Shown here in pieces: positions 48,678 to 61,209 of a stretch of DNA of 64,000 nt (within the stretch, counting starts at the first letter, position 1; every line of letters starts with the position of its first letter). The DNA is from Epiperipatus broadwayi (Eukaryota; Onychophora; Udeonychophora; Euonychophora; Peripatidae): positions 1,375,001-1,439,000 of the forward strand of contig JAQFVV010012513.1 in assembly GCA_028023455.1 (NCBI GenBank), written 5' to 3'. The notes beneath the pieces are model-generated. The model saw only the letters and a list, made by a program, of their open reading frames with translations, searched no databases and was not told where the DNA came from. A program made the translations under genes and the position numbers.

Positions 48678-49032
48678 TCATTGTTGTGATATTGATAAAT
48701 GGTAATGTATGCAAATGCGTATGTAAATTAATTTGTCCATTTTCTGGAGATAGCAAACCCTGTCATATCTATTGATTGTGTTGTTATCATTGATGATAAA
48801 ATACACTTCTTTTATCTTCCTTTTGCAATCATTAGCCTCAGTGCACACTATTTTGGGGTTGGAGGGTTCAAACATATGACTGGCCTGCTTCTCATGTTCA
48901 AAAATTTTTAAATGTTGTCATTGCTCTTTTTTGCTCTTCTGTATGTATACATGTGCTGAACAGCTCTATTATAGACAGTGGCCTTGGTTTCCCCATAGTA
49001 TGTGGTGCTGCATCAAGCCTGAGGGCATGAAA
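48678..49032 (-). pseudogene. Decayed PLE GIY-YIG fragment
   Basis: Minus-strand translation reads NISCPQA*CSTTYYGETKAT, VYNRAVQHMYTYRRAKKSN, then after a stop and frame change FEPSNPKIVCTEANDCKRK and IKEVYFIINDNNTINR. It aligns closely with the fragment at 50300-50710 (YYGETKATV, QHMYTYKRA, KRKIKEAFYI). YIG-type YYG, the Arg of the catalytic loop and the metal-binding Glu region (KIKEV) are recognisable. At least one stop and one frameshift. Confidence 0.75.
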
Positions 49033-49039
49033 TGTTATA

Positions 49040-50230
49040 TACAATTTGGGGGAGGGGGTTGAGATGAATTGATTGTGTGCTTCTCATTGTTAATGAGTCT
49101 GTTAGTATTGGCAGGGGGTATGGAAGCCAACTTTAAATTCATTAGCAAAAGGTTTTATAAGCTGTTTAGATACTTTAGAAAAATTGTCTAAAGATATTTA
49201 TTTCATAATATTTTAATTTGTAAAAACATAAATATTTGAGATTTAGTACATCCAGGAACATTCTTCTTCCATTATGTAATTTTCAAAAGTTGCTACTAAA
49301 ATTTGATCACTTAATATTAGCCATCTTTAATAAGCAAGTATTTACATATGCATACTTTTCTAATAATATAAATAGTAATCTATTACACGAAAGAATATAT
49401 TATGCAGATCTATACATTTCTGTAATATTCACAACAAACACCTAACATCTTTGGCCAAAATCACCTTATAAATTTTTTTAAACAAATTAAATGAAGATGA
49501 AATTTATATGCCATGTCCTAATTCTTCCTGTAATAATTTTCAATATAAATTGATGCTTAATAAAATGTACTTTTTCTGAAATCTAATGTAAAAAACTTTT
49601 AACTTTTAAGAAAATTTTGTAATAATAACAATTAAGGTATGTAGGAATAATTTAAGAAAAAGAATAGTTCCAAAAGACTTATTTAGAAATATGATGTGCA
49701 CTTGTTTGAATAAGTGATATAAATGTGAAAATATACACTAATTGTGAAAGATTATGTATTCATATTGAAATGTAAATATTATTGGTTTTAATAAAATTTT
49801 GGTTTATAAAGTTAAACTGTAAATATTAGTGAAGATAATAGTTATGATGTAAGTTAGTTATATCTGCTATTTATTCATTAATATGTTGGTATTTTGAAAA
49901 TTGTAGAAGTAATTACAGTGTTTGTTTAAGATTTCTATTCATGGTGTTTTAGTTATATTTCTATGTCGGACTAATTCCCATGAGATATCATAAAGAAAAT
50001 CTTAAATAGACAACAACAAAAAAAAAAAAACATCAAAAAACAATTATTGGTACAGTAATGAAATAGCAGATAAATTATTGAAAATCTGCAATCAATCTGC
50101 CCAGCGAAAGCTTAAAATACTTGATTTATTTCTATATGACATGCCAAAGTTAGAAAAAAATGAGTATCTTTTATCTGACAAAATAACTTTATCTTTATAT
50201 AATAAGTTGACCAATATTTACAAGTTTATT
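49040..50230. other. A+T-rich sequence without recognisable genes
   Basis: Nothing recognised. Confidence 0.55.
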
Positions 50231-50231
50231 T

Positions 50232-50764
50232 AATAAAAAATATTAACTTAAAAATGAAGTTAAAAAAGAGAAGTTATAAATAAATATAATAAAAATATGC
50301 TAAACGTTTTCAAGGATCCATGCCTCATAATCATAGCATTCATAAAAATACATAATAAAATATATACAAAGATATAAAAAATTAGCACATGTTACGTGGA
50401 CCATGGACGATTTCTTCGATATATCAAAGCAAGTGTCTTTTCTATTTATAGAATTAATATTTCCATTAATATAGAATGCTTCTTTTATTTTCCTCTTATC
50501 ATCATTTGATTCAGTGCATAAAATTACAGGATTGGAAGGAATAAAATTGTGTCCAGATTTCATGGAATGCTCCAAAAATACAGAAGATATATTGTTGTTC
50601 TTCTGAGCTCTCTTGTAAGTGTACATGTGTTGAGCAAGCCTAGTATTAACAGTAGCTTTAGTTTCACCATAATATACAGCAAGACATTTTTCTTGAGGAC
50701 ATGAAATTATATTTATTTATAACTTCTCTTTTTTAACTTCATTTTTAAGTTAATATTTTTTATT
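50232..50764. repeat. GIY-YIG cassette bounded by a perfect 59-bp inverted repeat
   Basis: 50232-50290 is the exact reverse complement of 50706-50764 (gaagttaaaaaagagaagtt in the left arm). The 415-bp interior is one PLE nuclease fragment whose reading frame starts right at the right arm. Confidence 0.95.
50300..50710 (-). CDS. Penelope-like GIY-YIG endonuclease fragment
   Basis: Open minus-strand frame. Its first ATG is at 50626, but similarity starts upstream at IISCPQEKCLAVYYGETKAT (Cys pair and YIG-type YYG), then VNTRLAQHMYTYKRAQKNNN (Arg), FLEHSMKSGHNFIPSNPVIL, and KRKIKEAFYINGNINSINR (metal-binding Glu). The GIY box lies outside the cassette, so the nuclease is incomplete. Frame intact but no start and no polymerase. 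It is closer to the relic at 48678-49032 than to the nucleases at 30.6 and 32 kb. Confidence 0.7.
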   Translation of the reverse strand: MISCPQEKCLAVYYGETKATVNTRLAQHMYTYKRAQKNNNISSVFLEHSMKSGHNFIPSNPVILCTESNDDKRKIKEAFYINGNINSINRKDTCFDISKKSSMVHVTCANFLYLCIYFIMYFYECYDYEAWILENV

Positions 50765-50765
50765 T

Positions 50766-53070
50766 ATATTTTACGGGAAGTAATTTATTTTAAGTTTATT
50801 TAATGTTTTTTTAAGAAATCTCATTTGGGATTTATCTTCATAATATATTGGGACTTGTTTGTGCCATGAATAGATTTATATTCCTGGAATTAGATATTTA
50901 ATACACCATAAGATTTACATATGTAAATCATTTGAAGGTGAATAACTTTTCAACTATAGCACAAATAATGTTAAAAACTTGCAGAAACTTTATATCTAAA
51001 TGTTAACCTGAATAAATCTCACATTGTCTGAAACAATCAAAAACATATAAGGAAAACAAGTTTATACATGTTTAACTGCGCTAACAACTCTTTCAACAAA
51101 TTTCTGTAATATTTTACATCCTATATTTTTAATATATACTTCAGCAACAAACCTTCAACAAAAGAACTATAATAAATTAATGAAAAAATTTGCTTAGTCT
51201 CAGGAATTCTCAATTATTATCAATATATAGTTTCTTGGCAACATCAATGGTTAAGGTTATCAGTGTTTACATGGATATAATCCCATTTCTATTCTTTATT
51301 ATAATAACAATCCATAGAAATGTTTTAATTCAATATCTATAAAACAAATACGACTAATTCATAATATTAAACTAGCCCTGATTGTAAACAAATATTATGA
51401 CAATATACATATATAACTAAGCAGCAATACGACTTAGTCTTATATAGTCTAAATTTTAAGCAGACAAAAGAAATAAAAACTTATTTCTTCTACCATCCAT
51501 ATAAACTTACAAAGAGACACAAATCAAGCACTGCAACAATAGGAGTAAATATTTAAATAAGACAAACATGTTATAATGAGAAACATTATTGACTTTCTAA
51601 CATACTTTTATTAAGTAGATTCTTAGAAATGAGTAAAACTTTTGTGGTGTCCTTTTTTTTAAAATTTTATTATTATGATTTTTACCCTATATCTATTTCT
51701 AAATTTCTCCAATAGCTCCCTTCTTTTTCAAGTTGTTTTCATAAGCCAACTTAATTAAAAATTGCCACCAAAGAATTAATGATTTAACTTCATAAGTGCT
51801 GTTACTTTAGCACTATGTTTGAAGATCTAAAAAATTTTTGGTAAATTTATTCTCACAACTAATGGCACATAAACATTACGTCTACCAAACAGTTAATATA
51901 TTATTAATTTCACAAAAGCAACCATTATTCATTTCATATTTTTGTATTATATAAAAAAGTAAATTGATATTAATACGTAACATTCAACTTTTTTTATTTT
52001 ATCACAGTTACACAACATAATGTAAGCTTTAATAATTAGTGGATATGAGATGATAGTGCTTAATAAATCTCTATCCATTTGAGACCTATCCAATAACCTG
52101 AACTTGTTTCTAGTTGGATGTTTAGAATTTAATCTATTATTTACTAAAACAGATGTTAGAGGGCATAGCTGTAGTAAAAGAAAAAAGTATGTTGTTGAAA
52201 CAGTAATATGTAATTTGGAATCATGTGATAATGTCTTGTGACATTTTATTGCTTTTTAACTCTTATTCAAGTTAGAATGTAAATTAATTAAATTTGTTGA
52301 CTGTCTTTATGGATTATATCACAATAATATGAAGGCTATAGAAATACTTCATTGAAGAACACTGGGAAGTTTGTAAATATAATAGCTTGATCATAAGATG
52401 TTTTTCAAATTACTGAAAGTAATATTGTACAATTCGCTAAGTACAATGTAAGACACCCTGAATAAGCATTTTATGGTAATCTTGAAGATGGCTTTTTAAG
52501 CAGAGACAGTCATTATATATGTTACAAAAATTAAAGGTCATTCCACAGAATATGGCAGAACTAGAATTAGTTTTGAAGTTAGAAAGTTTACTGTAATACA
52601 AAATAAAAAACAACATGGTAAAATATTGTAACGGCTGTACATTCACATAAAAAAATCCAGAGTTATAGCAAATCATACCAAGGCTGACCAGCATAGAGTG
52701 GTATGAACCTCGTTGTCTGATATAGCCCCAATTCCTTTACTAACGCTCAAAGATTTACCACCTTGCGGATGACACATATGAAGCCACAGCAGCATTTTCC
52801 TTCATCATGTGTCAGTAGTAGAACATTAGTAAAGCACAAGACTATGAGAAATTGACTTACTAACTAATATAGCTATATAGACAATGTGTGGCTTGGACAT
52901 AATTATAAAATATGGATTGTGACTCTTAACTAATGATTAACTAATCAATAAAGACTTACTAATGAGCAACATTGAGACATGAAACAAAAGTTAAATTCAA
53001 AACTAATTTAATGAAAACTAAATATTAAAATTAATAAATGAAAATAATGATTATAATATGTGGCTATATA
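50766..53070. other. A+T-rich sequence without recognisable genes
   Basis: About 51150-51290 is weakly similar to 62480-62620 (aactataataaattaatga, ttagtct, attatcaat). About 52735-52835 can fold (ctttactaa / ttagtaaag outside gatgacacatatgaag / cttcatcatgtgtc). A minus-strand frame at 52437-52694 shows no domain. Confidence 0.45.
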
Positions 53071-53077
53071 GGTTGTC

Positions 53078-53424
53078 TCACATGCAGGTGATTAAGTTAG
53101 GGATACAATTTCACATTTGAGTTTGGGTTCACATGCAAGTGATACTGGGGTTATAATCATTTATAGGTTGCCTAGTTACATGTTGCTTTAATTTACATAT
53201 ACATATGTGACAATTTAAATCACTCACAGGTGACATTAATTATTCTGGTTACAAATTAGTTACACTACCAGATTTATTACAGATACATATATCACTCATA
53301 GGTGATAATTTTAATAAGATCATTTACTGTTTATATAGCAATTCCAATCACATGCAGGTGATTGTAGTTTGGATTAAAAATCATTTAATTTACTTTGCTA
53401 TATATAGATATCACTTGCAGGTGA
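53078..53424. promoter_or_regulatory. Cluster of six E-box-like palindromes
   Basis: TCACATGCAGGTGA at 53078-53091 and 53348-53361, with variants at 53129-53142 (one G to A), 53220-53233 and 53292-53305 (TCACTCA-AGGTGA), and 53411-53424 (TCACTTGCAGGTGA). Each pairs TCAC with GTGA and most contain CAGGTG, the core bound by E-proteins and Snail/ZEB factors. Spacing is irregular (51-91 bp) and the sequence between is not repeated, so this is not a simple tandem satellite. Function is inferred from motif only. Confidence 0.4.
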
Positions 53425-53429
53425 TGAAG

Positions 53430-56400
53430 AAATTATACGTGTAAAATTACAGTTTCATGAGCCTTAAGATTACTTTATACATCAAGGTTAATTTGCTCAT
53501 GACCATCTATGCCTAGTTTATGCTATATAATAGTATCTATATCCACTTTAGAGCTAGAAGAAGTGATTATAAACATTGACAAAGAGTATGACATTTTTAT
53601 TAAGTGCGAATACTTAATATCCTCTATATAGCTTATGTGCCTATGAAATTAGATTTGAATTCAGATCAAAGCTGAAAACACAGTTATTATGGCGGGATGA
53701 ACTGATGATTGGCAGTCAGACTTCAGATACCATGGCGTATAGAAAATATAAAGTCTGATATAGCCTCTGCATCTCGAGAGTGCCTTTTCATGGATCTCTT
53801 ACCAAGTAACGGTTCCTTTTCACCGTACTTCTTGCTGTGGAAATAAGAGACCTTTTAGACCGGCGATCGAACAACTAATTAAACTATGGGAGTCTCATGC
53901 TCCATTTCTGAGGATGCAGAATGGGGTAGGATAGCCAATCTCCATCTGCAAAAGATAGTTATCTGAACTAAAAGAATAATGGTGTAGCCCTTACACATAC
54001 GACCATTAAAAATATGCACAGCAACAAATATATATATGCCATAGCGTTTCTTAAAGACACACTTGCACCGCTGACCACACCATTATATATTATAGAAATT
54101 CAGATGCTAAACAATAGTTTCCTTCATGAAACTACCATGTATCAGTTCATTAGGTAGCATCTATAATTATGCTATTAAGAAAAACTTAGGAATCTAATTT
54201 GTAAAGCTATCTATATAGGGATTTATAACTTTAGGAGGAGTACAGCACATTATTGAGCATTAAGATATAAAGTTATAGCTTTATGCTGTATTTCAATCAC
54301 TCCAGCTAAACATTAGTTAAATATTATCTCGAAAGCAAATCTATCTTAAAACAGCTGTAAGCTTTTAATTATCTCTTAAACAAGATATTTTATCCCTTTC
54401 AAAACAAGTTTCTTTTGCGTTCCCAGACGCTATATTATCTATATTGAAACGGAAATCTTCAATCCCTTTCCGTTTCACCATCAACCTAATGACCTACTCG
54501 TCTAAACTAATTTCGAACCTATTTTTAATGTAAAAATGTAATATATAAGTTGAGCGGGAAAACTTTGCTACAATGGCCGCTTGAATGGCATCATCCATTT
54601 ACATATGAAAACACACTATAATTAGACAGGTTTGATACAATTATAGCGGAGAAATGCTCATAATTTATTATAAAATGTTTTATTAATTTTCAGTCAATTC
54701 TTAATTATATTCGCTATTATATTCGTATGTGGATAGATAAGTTAAACATTGGAATGATATATATATATTTAAGTTTAAATAAAGATACCGTAAAACATTT
54801 TCTTTAAATTATATTTAACGGTTTTCTGATTTAATGTTTTACATATATAATTGAAACTAAAGTATTTTCTTTAAATTTGCTTTTTTTTTTAATAAACAAA
54901 TAATATGTAAGAACAAATATGTTAAAAGTTATTTATTTCAGTAAAATAAAAATCATCCATTTGTAATTAAAAATGAGAATTTTGTGTAAACAAGAGATCA
55001 ATTAGTGACTGCACCCCGGGTAAAAAGTAAAATCTGTTTTCTGATTGATTTTTGTTTGCAACAAAAGACTTTTTCATTAAATCAGAATACCGTTCCTTCT
55101 GCTAAGTAATAACACCTGAAAAGGAATTTAATTAATGAAAATGAATCAAATTATATAGTTTATATATATATATTTTCATATGTCATAGCATCGGCCGGGA
55201 CGCGAACCCACAACTGTCTGCAACCAACTACTTGCTTGCATGGCAGCTGCGATACATTTTTTTAAGGAAATTAAATATAACACCTTGGAGATTTTATCAG
55301 TTGTTGTAGAAATTGAATTATATTATTTTGCTTTAATTAAAAGTCAATTGGCCCCGAGGCTTACGAAATTCCAGAAAGGTGTTAAAGTTTAGTAGAAGGA
55401 TATAAATAGGCCTTATTTTAAGCGGGAAAGAGAGAATCCATCTTACTTTTGAAGAGAATCCATCTTACTTTTGAAGAGAGTCAACAGGAGAAGCTTTATA
55501 TTTGTTCAACCTTAACATGTCTGGCTAAAGTCAGGCAAAATTTTGCTGCTTTCCCGTGATGGAACGCCTAGTTCAATCCATCAAAATGCCGAAGCAACAA
55601 CCACACCAAATAAAAGATGTCATAAGCCGCTAAAAGAACTTGCCTTCGTTGCAACACCATTTTTAAATCGTCTCGCAACTGAATAAGAACATGCCATAAG
55701 CCACCAAAGAACTCACCTTCGTTCCAGCTCGAATCTATCCAGTCCAGCTATAGAACTGTTATACTATTATTTAAAATAGCAGAGCTCTGTGAATTTCAAA
55801 AACAATCATGATTTCTTCAAAAACAGGTTAGCTAACCATATTATCGAAACTTCTTTCTAAATTTTTTTCAAATAATCTTTAAATTCTATAAAATGAAATA
55901 CTTTTGTAAATTTCTTTATTAATTCAATATTGTAAACTCTTTCTATAAATGAAATACTTTGCTAAATTTCTGTGTTAATTAATGTTTTGCTATATAATTT
56001 AATCACTGCAGTTATATTTTGCTTTTCTTTTGCTTATTTTTAATAATTATTAATTATGCCTATGTTTCGAAACGGCGTGCATTTAATTATAGAATATGTT
56101 TTTAAACATATAAATTTAACATCTTCGTATTATTATTTATATAGCGTCATTTCGTGCGCTGTTTCGAAACCCAAATTCATATTTTTTCATTTAATAAATT
56201 AATTAATATAAATATAAAATGTGGCTTTTCAACCTTTAATTATTATATTACTAAAGATTAAACTAGCCTGGAGTGCAAGCATAAGTATATTTTTTAGTAA
56301 AGTATTCGTAAGTCCCTTATTAAATATACTTTTCCCCCTTTTAAAAGTTTATTAGTTATAGATAACTAAAGAGATTGAACGGGATAAAGTAAAGTTTGTA

Positions 56401-57290
56401 TATACATTCCTGTCAGTAGCATATCGTATTTCTCATGCTACAGAAGAGTTGGCTCTTTTGATCAAGCTGATTATCTAGTGTTCATTTAATATATGATCTT
56501 TAATTTATAATATCCTTCGGCTTGGCGGATGTGGGATTTATTAATATTTTCTCGTTGTGCTGTTCTTTTTGAGATATATATATAAGATGGAGCCACGGCA
56601 TTGCCAGCACATCTTCTCTTATGGGTAGTGCAGTAGCGAAGTCTGAGCTACGGGCCAGATTAGCACGTAAGTCCCCCGCCTCTGAACCAAATAAAGGTTC
56701 CCCATTAGCAGCATGACGACCGGTTCTTGGGTAAACCGTTGTTTGTCACAAAAACCCTAAAACTATTCTTCCATCCGCAGAGCCACTTTATTATTATATT
56801 TTACTTGTGCCTAGCGTATTAGTAAAATCATTATAGCCAACTCTCCCTCCCTAATATGCAGTCTTCGGCGTTAATCCGAAGCAATCTTGAAAACCCGTTC
56901 GATCTAAAGCTATCTGGGACACTTTAAAAGCCCATAGTTAATATAAATTTATTATAATTAAGATGGATTATTAAGCTTCACTCCAGACTTGGATTGATTT
57001 CACGTACAATAGCCACATGAACTGATGATGAAAGGGCATAACTGGTAAAAGTTAATGTAGTGATTAGTTATATAGTCGGGTATTTGTTTCCATTAAATAA
57101 TATTGGAGCAATTAAATAATAGCCAACGTATCAATTATTGGCCTAGAGTAATGTTACTTTATAAATAAAATGCCTGCGTGCATTTGCCAACAACAATTGT
57201 CAATAAATATATTTTAATTTATCATATATCAGTTTCTGTCTTATTATTAAATCAATCCAATTCACTAATTGCCCATAAGTATTCATTAGT
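53430..57290. other. Less A+T-rich tract without recognisable genes
   Basis: Short GC-richer islands at 53690-53960, 55190-55260, 55540-55760 and 56580-56940 stand out, but none encodes a recognisable protein. 55190-55260 (minus) has a tRNA-like end (gtgggttcgcgtcccggc, gatgctatgaca) shared with the SINEs at 15.0 and 19.5 kb. 55432-55475 is a 22-bp unit repeated twice. 55600-55740 has a diverged direct repeat (cataagcc-c-aaagaact, cttcgtt). Confidence 0.45.
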
Positions 57291-57294
57291 AAAG

Positions 57295-57577
57295 CCCCTA
57301 TTATTTAAATATGTTAGATTTTATCTGTGGGATGTCTAGTATTTACGTTGTTTATATATATGTTTAAGTCCATGAGTCTTATTGTTTTCTCCGATTTGCT
57401 AGTGGCCGGATGAAGAATTAAATCTCGTGTGCTACCCCTATTATTTAAATATGTTAGATTTTATCTGTGGGATGTCTAGTATTTACGTTGTTTATATATA
57501 TGTTTAAGTCCATGAGTCTTATTGTTTTCTCCGATTTGCTAGTGGGCCAGATGAAGAATTAAATCTCGTGTGCTACC
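57295..57577. repeat. Fresh 140-bp tandem duplication
   Basis: Units 57295-57434 and 57435-57577 are identical except for one base insertion and one G/A change (gtggccgg versus gtgggccag). They start cccctattatttaaat and end ctcgtgtgctac. Confidence 0.97.
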
Positions 57578-57579
57578 AT

Positions 57580-60020
57580 TGTTATGTTATCCATTGGGTG
57601 TTAGATCTGGTGCTTGGAGGGTGGGTTCGAATCCAGGCTGGTCCCTGACCTAAATCTCAGGCTTGACTGGGTTTGAAGTACATTTTGTGAGTTCCAGCTC
57701 ATGTTAGATGGATAAGCATGTTTTGACTGGCACAATATGTGTGGAGATGTAATGGCTCTTCACTAAGCATTTAATTAATAGTAAAACTCCATTTTGAACA
57801 AATACAGCATAAACTACTACACAAAGGAAAATCATAAAGTTTGGCATAGATTTACTTAGAAAGAAATGTAAGTTTAAAGAGCAGATATCACGTAAGTGAA
57901 ATCTGAAATTTGGCTCTGTTTTAGTATAGTTTGAAAAGGAAATTGCAACACAATTAGTTTATATCTGATCGACCCAGTTCACGCCAAATTTAAGTTGTGT
58001 ACAAGAATTAATCAAGGCAAATATTATTATTACATTAAAATATGTAAAAGCAAATATCATTAAGTTAAAATATGTAAAAATAGTCTAGAAACTTAATTAT
58101 CATTTTAGAATGAAGCATTTAAAACTATACCCAATTTAGAATAAAGCATTTAAAACTATATAGTAACAAAATTTATGATAATTAATTTAAAATCAATCAC
58201 TTTAAGCAAGTAACAACTAACCAACTTTTAATAACACAGAATAAGGTAAATATGTTGAACTAGATCAATCAGAGATAACCCAGCAAACCAACAAATAAAT
58301 TAATAAATACATGGAGTACGTAAATCAATAAATAAGATATCAACTCAGTATAAAAATCAAATCAGTTATTAACCCAAATCAGGCAAGATTTTAAGATGAA
58401 GACAAAAGAAATCAAAATTACATTTTAGTAGTGATCTTAAAGTACATTATTGCTATGGCCATAGGTTAGATTTAGCTAGCTTTAGGAACTATCACATTTT
58501 AGTTGAATTATTAATTTTAAGTAGAGGAAGGTTTTTACCAGCTCTTCTATCCACTGGCACTTGTTTCATGTTGAAAGGCTCTGTCAATGGGCAAATTCTT
58601 CTTACGGTTCTCCTCTTGCTGCTCTCTGCATGGTAGACTTCCCGGATTAGGAAGGCAAGAAAAATGCCTTCTACTCAGACTGCATTATAATTAACAAATT
58701 TTAAAACATAAGTTGTCAACGAATTGACTTGAATTAATGTTCAAATAAATCCAAAATGGCTGCAGAGGCTTATATTATCAGCTTACGCCCCTCTTCTCGG
58801 TCATAGTAAGTTTTTAGATTTGTTTTGCTAATTTTCTTGCTGTATTCCCAGAATCGTGGAATAACGCTGTTTTTATTTCTTACAGCTGAGTTTTACAGCT
58901 GGTCATGCACGATTTCTTTTTAATTACTCAGGATAATTTATTCTACAACTTAGTGCTACTTTTAATTTTTTAATTAGGTCACACTACAGTGAGAAAGATT
59001 AAATTTTATAATACCATTTTTTTTTCGAAAACAAATCTACAGATGGAAAACATCTGGTTATATATGTAACTCGATTAATTTAATTTAGCAATATATGCAG
59101 AACTATATAATTTCAAATATTACTTTTTTAGAATAAATATTTTAAATAAAGAAATTTATAATGTTTTAAATCTGTTAATATTATTCTGTCCTGCATATAT
59201 GTAGTTTCTTGTTACACATACAACACATTTTTCATTAATTTACTCCTAGAAATATATATGTGTGTATATATGGGTTTTTACATATACAGGTACCATTTTT
59301 CTACTGTGTGCTAAGATATACACACACATACATAACTAATACTTTTATGTTTAAATTTAGCCTGATTTTAATACAATTTTAACCTGATATACGAGGATTT
59401 GGTGATAGTTACATATATAGAAATACTACTATAGTATATAGTAGGTGAAACAGTATGATTGTCAAAGCTGACTGTTTCAATATCAAGTAATAAACAATGT
59501 ACCAGAATGCTCTATATGTGGATATAATTATGATTCACAAATTGGTTAGTTTAATCATCGCAAAATTTATCTTTAGCGTATTATTTTATTACATTTTGTT
59601 TTAAAAGTGTTAAAATTATTCCATCCAGAACTTTGTCATGGTTCACTCTTGATAAATGTAATAATGATTATCGCTAACTATTTATTAAATTAGAAATTAT
59701 CTCTAGGCCAGATATAAATTTAAATCTTAGTTAACGATTAATATAAATTTCATTTCTTTTAAAATGAAACATACACACATGAAGTATTTTTTTTTTTTTA
59801 GCCACAGTCTAATACAGATGTTCCTAATAGCTACCACATGACACATTCTTGGATCACATGAATGAAGACACTATTTTTTTCTTTTGATGTTTACATAGTC
59901 ATACAAGTTTGCATGTGATTACTGGAGATGATATTAAGATATAAAACTGAAGGATTTCATATCTGCATTTTTGAAATTATTCTTTAAGTGACTTAATTAA
60001 AAAGATTTTTATAAGTTTTA
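57580..60020. other. No gene recognised
   Basis: 57590-57660 has a tRNA-like ggtgggttcgaatccaggct that might be an old SINE. 59670-59790 is related to 16780-16870. Nothing else recognised. Confidence 0.45.
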
Positions 60021-60109
60021 ATATAGGGTATATGAGCACATACTTTCACATGACCCACCACTCTCCACTCTATCTAATAACACTGATACACTTAAACACA
60101 TATATGTTG

Positions 60110-60190
60110 AAAAGATAAATAATCACCAATATACGTATTTCATACTAAACCAGCAACCATCAGTTGGTCCAGATTATCATTTCTACACAT
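60110..60190 (-). ncRNA. Decayed hammerhead, family T, left arm
   Basis: Minus strand: GGACCAA-CUGAUGG-UUGCU-GGUUU-AGUAU-GAAA-UACGUAUA-UUGG. GAAA, helix I and helix III are intact; A9 is G and helix II has mismatches. Confidence 0.65.
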
Positions 60191-60579
60191 ATATACTATG
60201 TGCTCAGATATATATATTAAGATAGACAATTTTCATACTTTAATGGACAGGCTTCAATCTACTCCACACTCCAACTCTTCAACCATCCATCCAATTGAAA
60301 ATCTGATGATGAAACGCTCAAAGGCCACCCTGATGCCGAGATTCTTGTCGCACCCATGTTAATCTAAAGTCAATCTGAACCCCACATGTACAGGACATAA
60401 TCCAATTAATATATATGCAAGGATGGGCAGACATCTCTATAATGTAATAACTGAAACACAGGCTTATTATATACCTGTGTCTATATATATGTAATATATG
60501 GTATATGAGTACAGACTTTTACACGACCCACCACTCTCCACTCTACCTAATAACACTGATACACTTAAATACATATATG

Positions 60580-60660
60580 TTGAAAAGATAATCACCAATA
60601 TATGTATTTCATGCTAAACCAGCAATCATCAGTTGGTCCAGATTATCATCTCTACACATA
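60580..60660 (-). ncRNA. Near-intact hammerhead, family T, spacer copy
   Basis: Minus strand: GGACCAA-CUGAUGA-UUGCU-GGUUU-AGCAU-GAAA-UACAUAUA-UUGG. All core boxes are present. Helix II keeps four pairs with a U-U at the base. Helix III has one A-C mismatch. Possible weak activity. Confidence 0.65.
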
Positions 60661-60994
60661 TATACTTGTAAGTGCTCAGATATATATTAAGATAGACACA
60701 TGTATATAATAAGCCTGTGTTTCAGTTATTACATTATAGAGATGTCTGCCCATCCTTGCATATGTATTAATTGGATTATGTCCTGTACATGTGGTGTTCA
60801 GATTGACTTTAGATCAACATGAGTGTGCCAAGAATTTCGGCCTCAGGGTGGCCTTTGAGCGTTCTATCATCAGATTTTCAAGTAGATGGACGGTTGAAGA
60901 GTTGGAGTGTGGAGTAGATTGAAGCCTGTCCATTAAAGTATGAAGATTGTCTATCTTAATATATATATCTGACCACTTATAGTATATATGGGTA

Positions 60995-61075
60995 GAGATG
61001 ATAATCTGGACCAACTGATGATTGCTGGTTTAGCATGAAATATGTAAATTGGTGATTATTTATCTTTTCAACATA
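60995..61075 (+). ncRNA. Near-intact hammerhead, family T, right arm
   Basis: Plus strand: GGACCAA-CUGAUGA-UUGCU-GGUUU-AGCAU-GAAA-UAUGUAAA-UUGG. Core boxes intact; U16.1 of helix III is A, which breaks the conserved A-U pair next to the cleavage site. Confidence 0.62.
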
Positions 61076-61209
61076 TATGTGTTTAAGTGTATCAGTGTTA
61101 TTAGATAGAGTGGAGAGTGGTGGGTCGTGTGAAAGTCTGTGCTCATATACCCTATATTACATATTTATAGACACAGGTATATAATAAGCCTGTGTTTCAG
61201 TTATAATTT

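Larger units (their letters stand above)
60022..61156. repeat. Fold-back with ~455-bp arms, hammerhead family T
   Basis: Left arm 60022-60476 and right arm 60702-61156 are near-perfect reverse complements. Outer sequence is atagggtatatgagcaca; inner includes ccacatgtacaggacataat and ggatgggcagacatctctat. The spacer (about 60483-60700) is itself a third copy of the outer half-arm. The order is A-B-A-B'-A', where A carries the hammerhead. A further partial B end follows at 61160-61200. Confidence 0.93.

Noticed and set aside
53078-53424. CRISPR-like array
   Set aside because: The repeats are 14 bp with irregular 37-77-bp gaps, in an animal-type genome without cas genes.
53698-53720. CUGAUGA in aactgatgattggcag
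   Set aside because: No GAAA at a suitable distance and no helix II. Likewise CUGAUGA at 57019 (GAAA follows with no stem) and on the minus strand at 2876-2884 and 61738-61744.
60300-60318. CUGAUGAUGAAACGCUC resembling a hammerhead
   Set aside because: CUGAUGA and GAAA are separated by a single base, leaving no helix II. The mirrored copy near 60868 reads UAGAAC instead of GAAAC.
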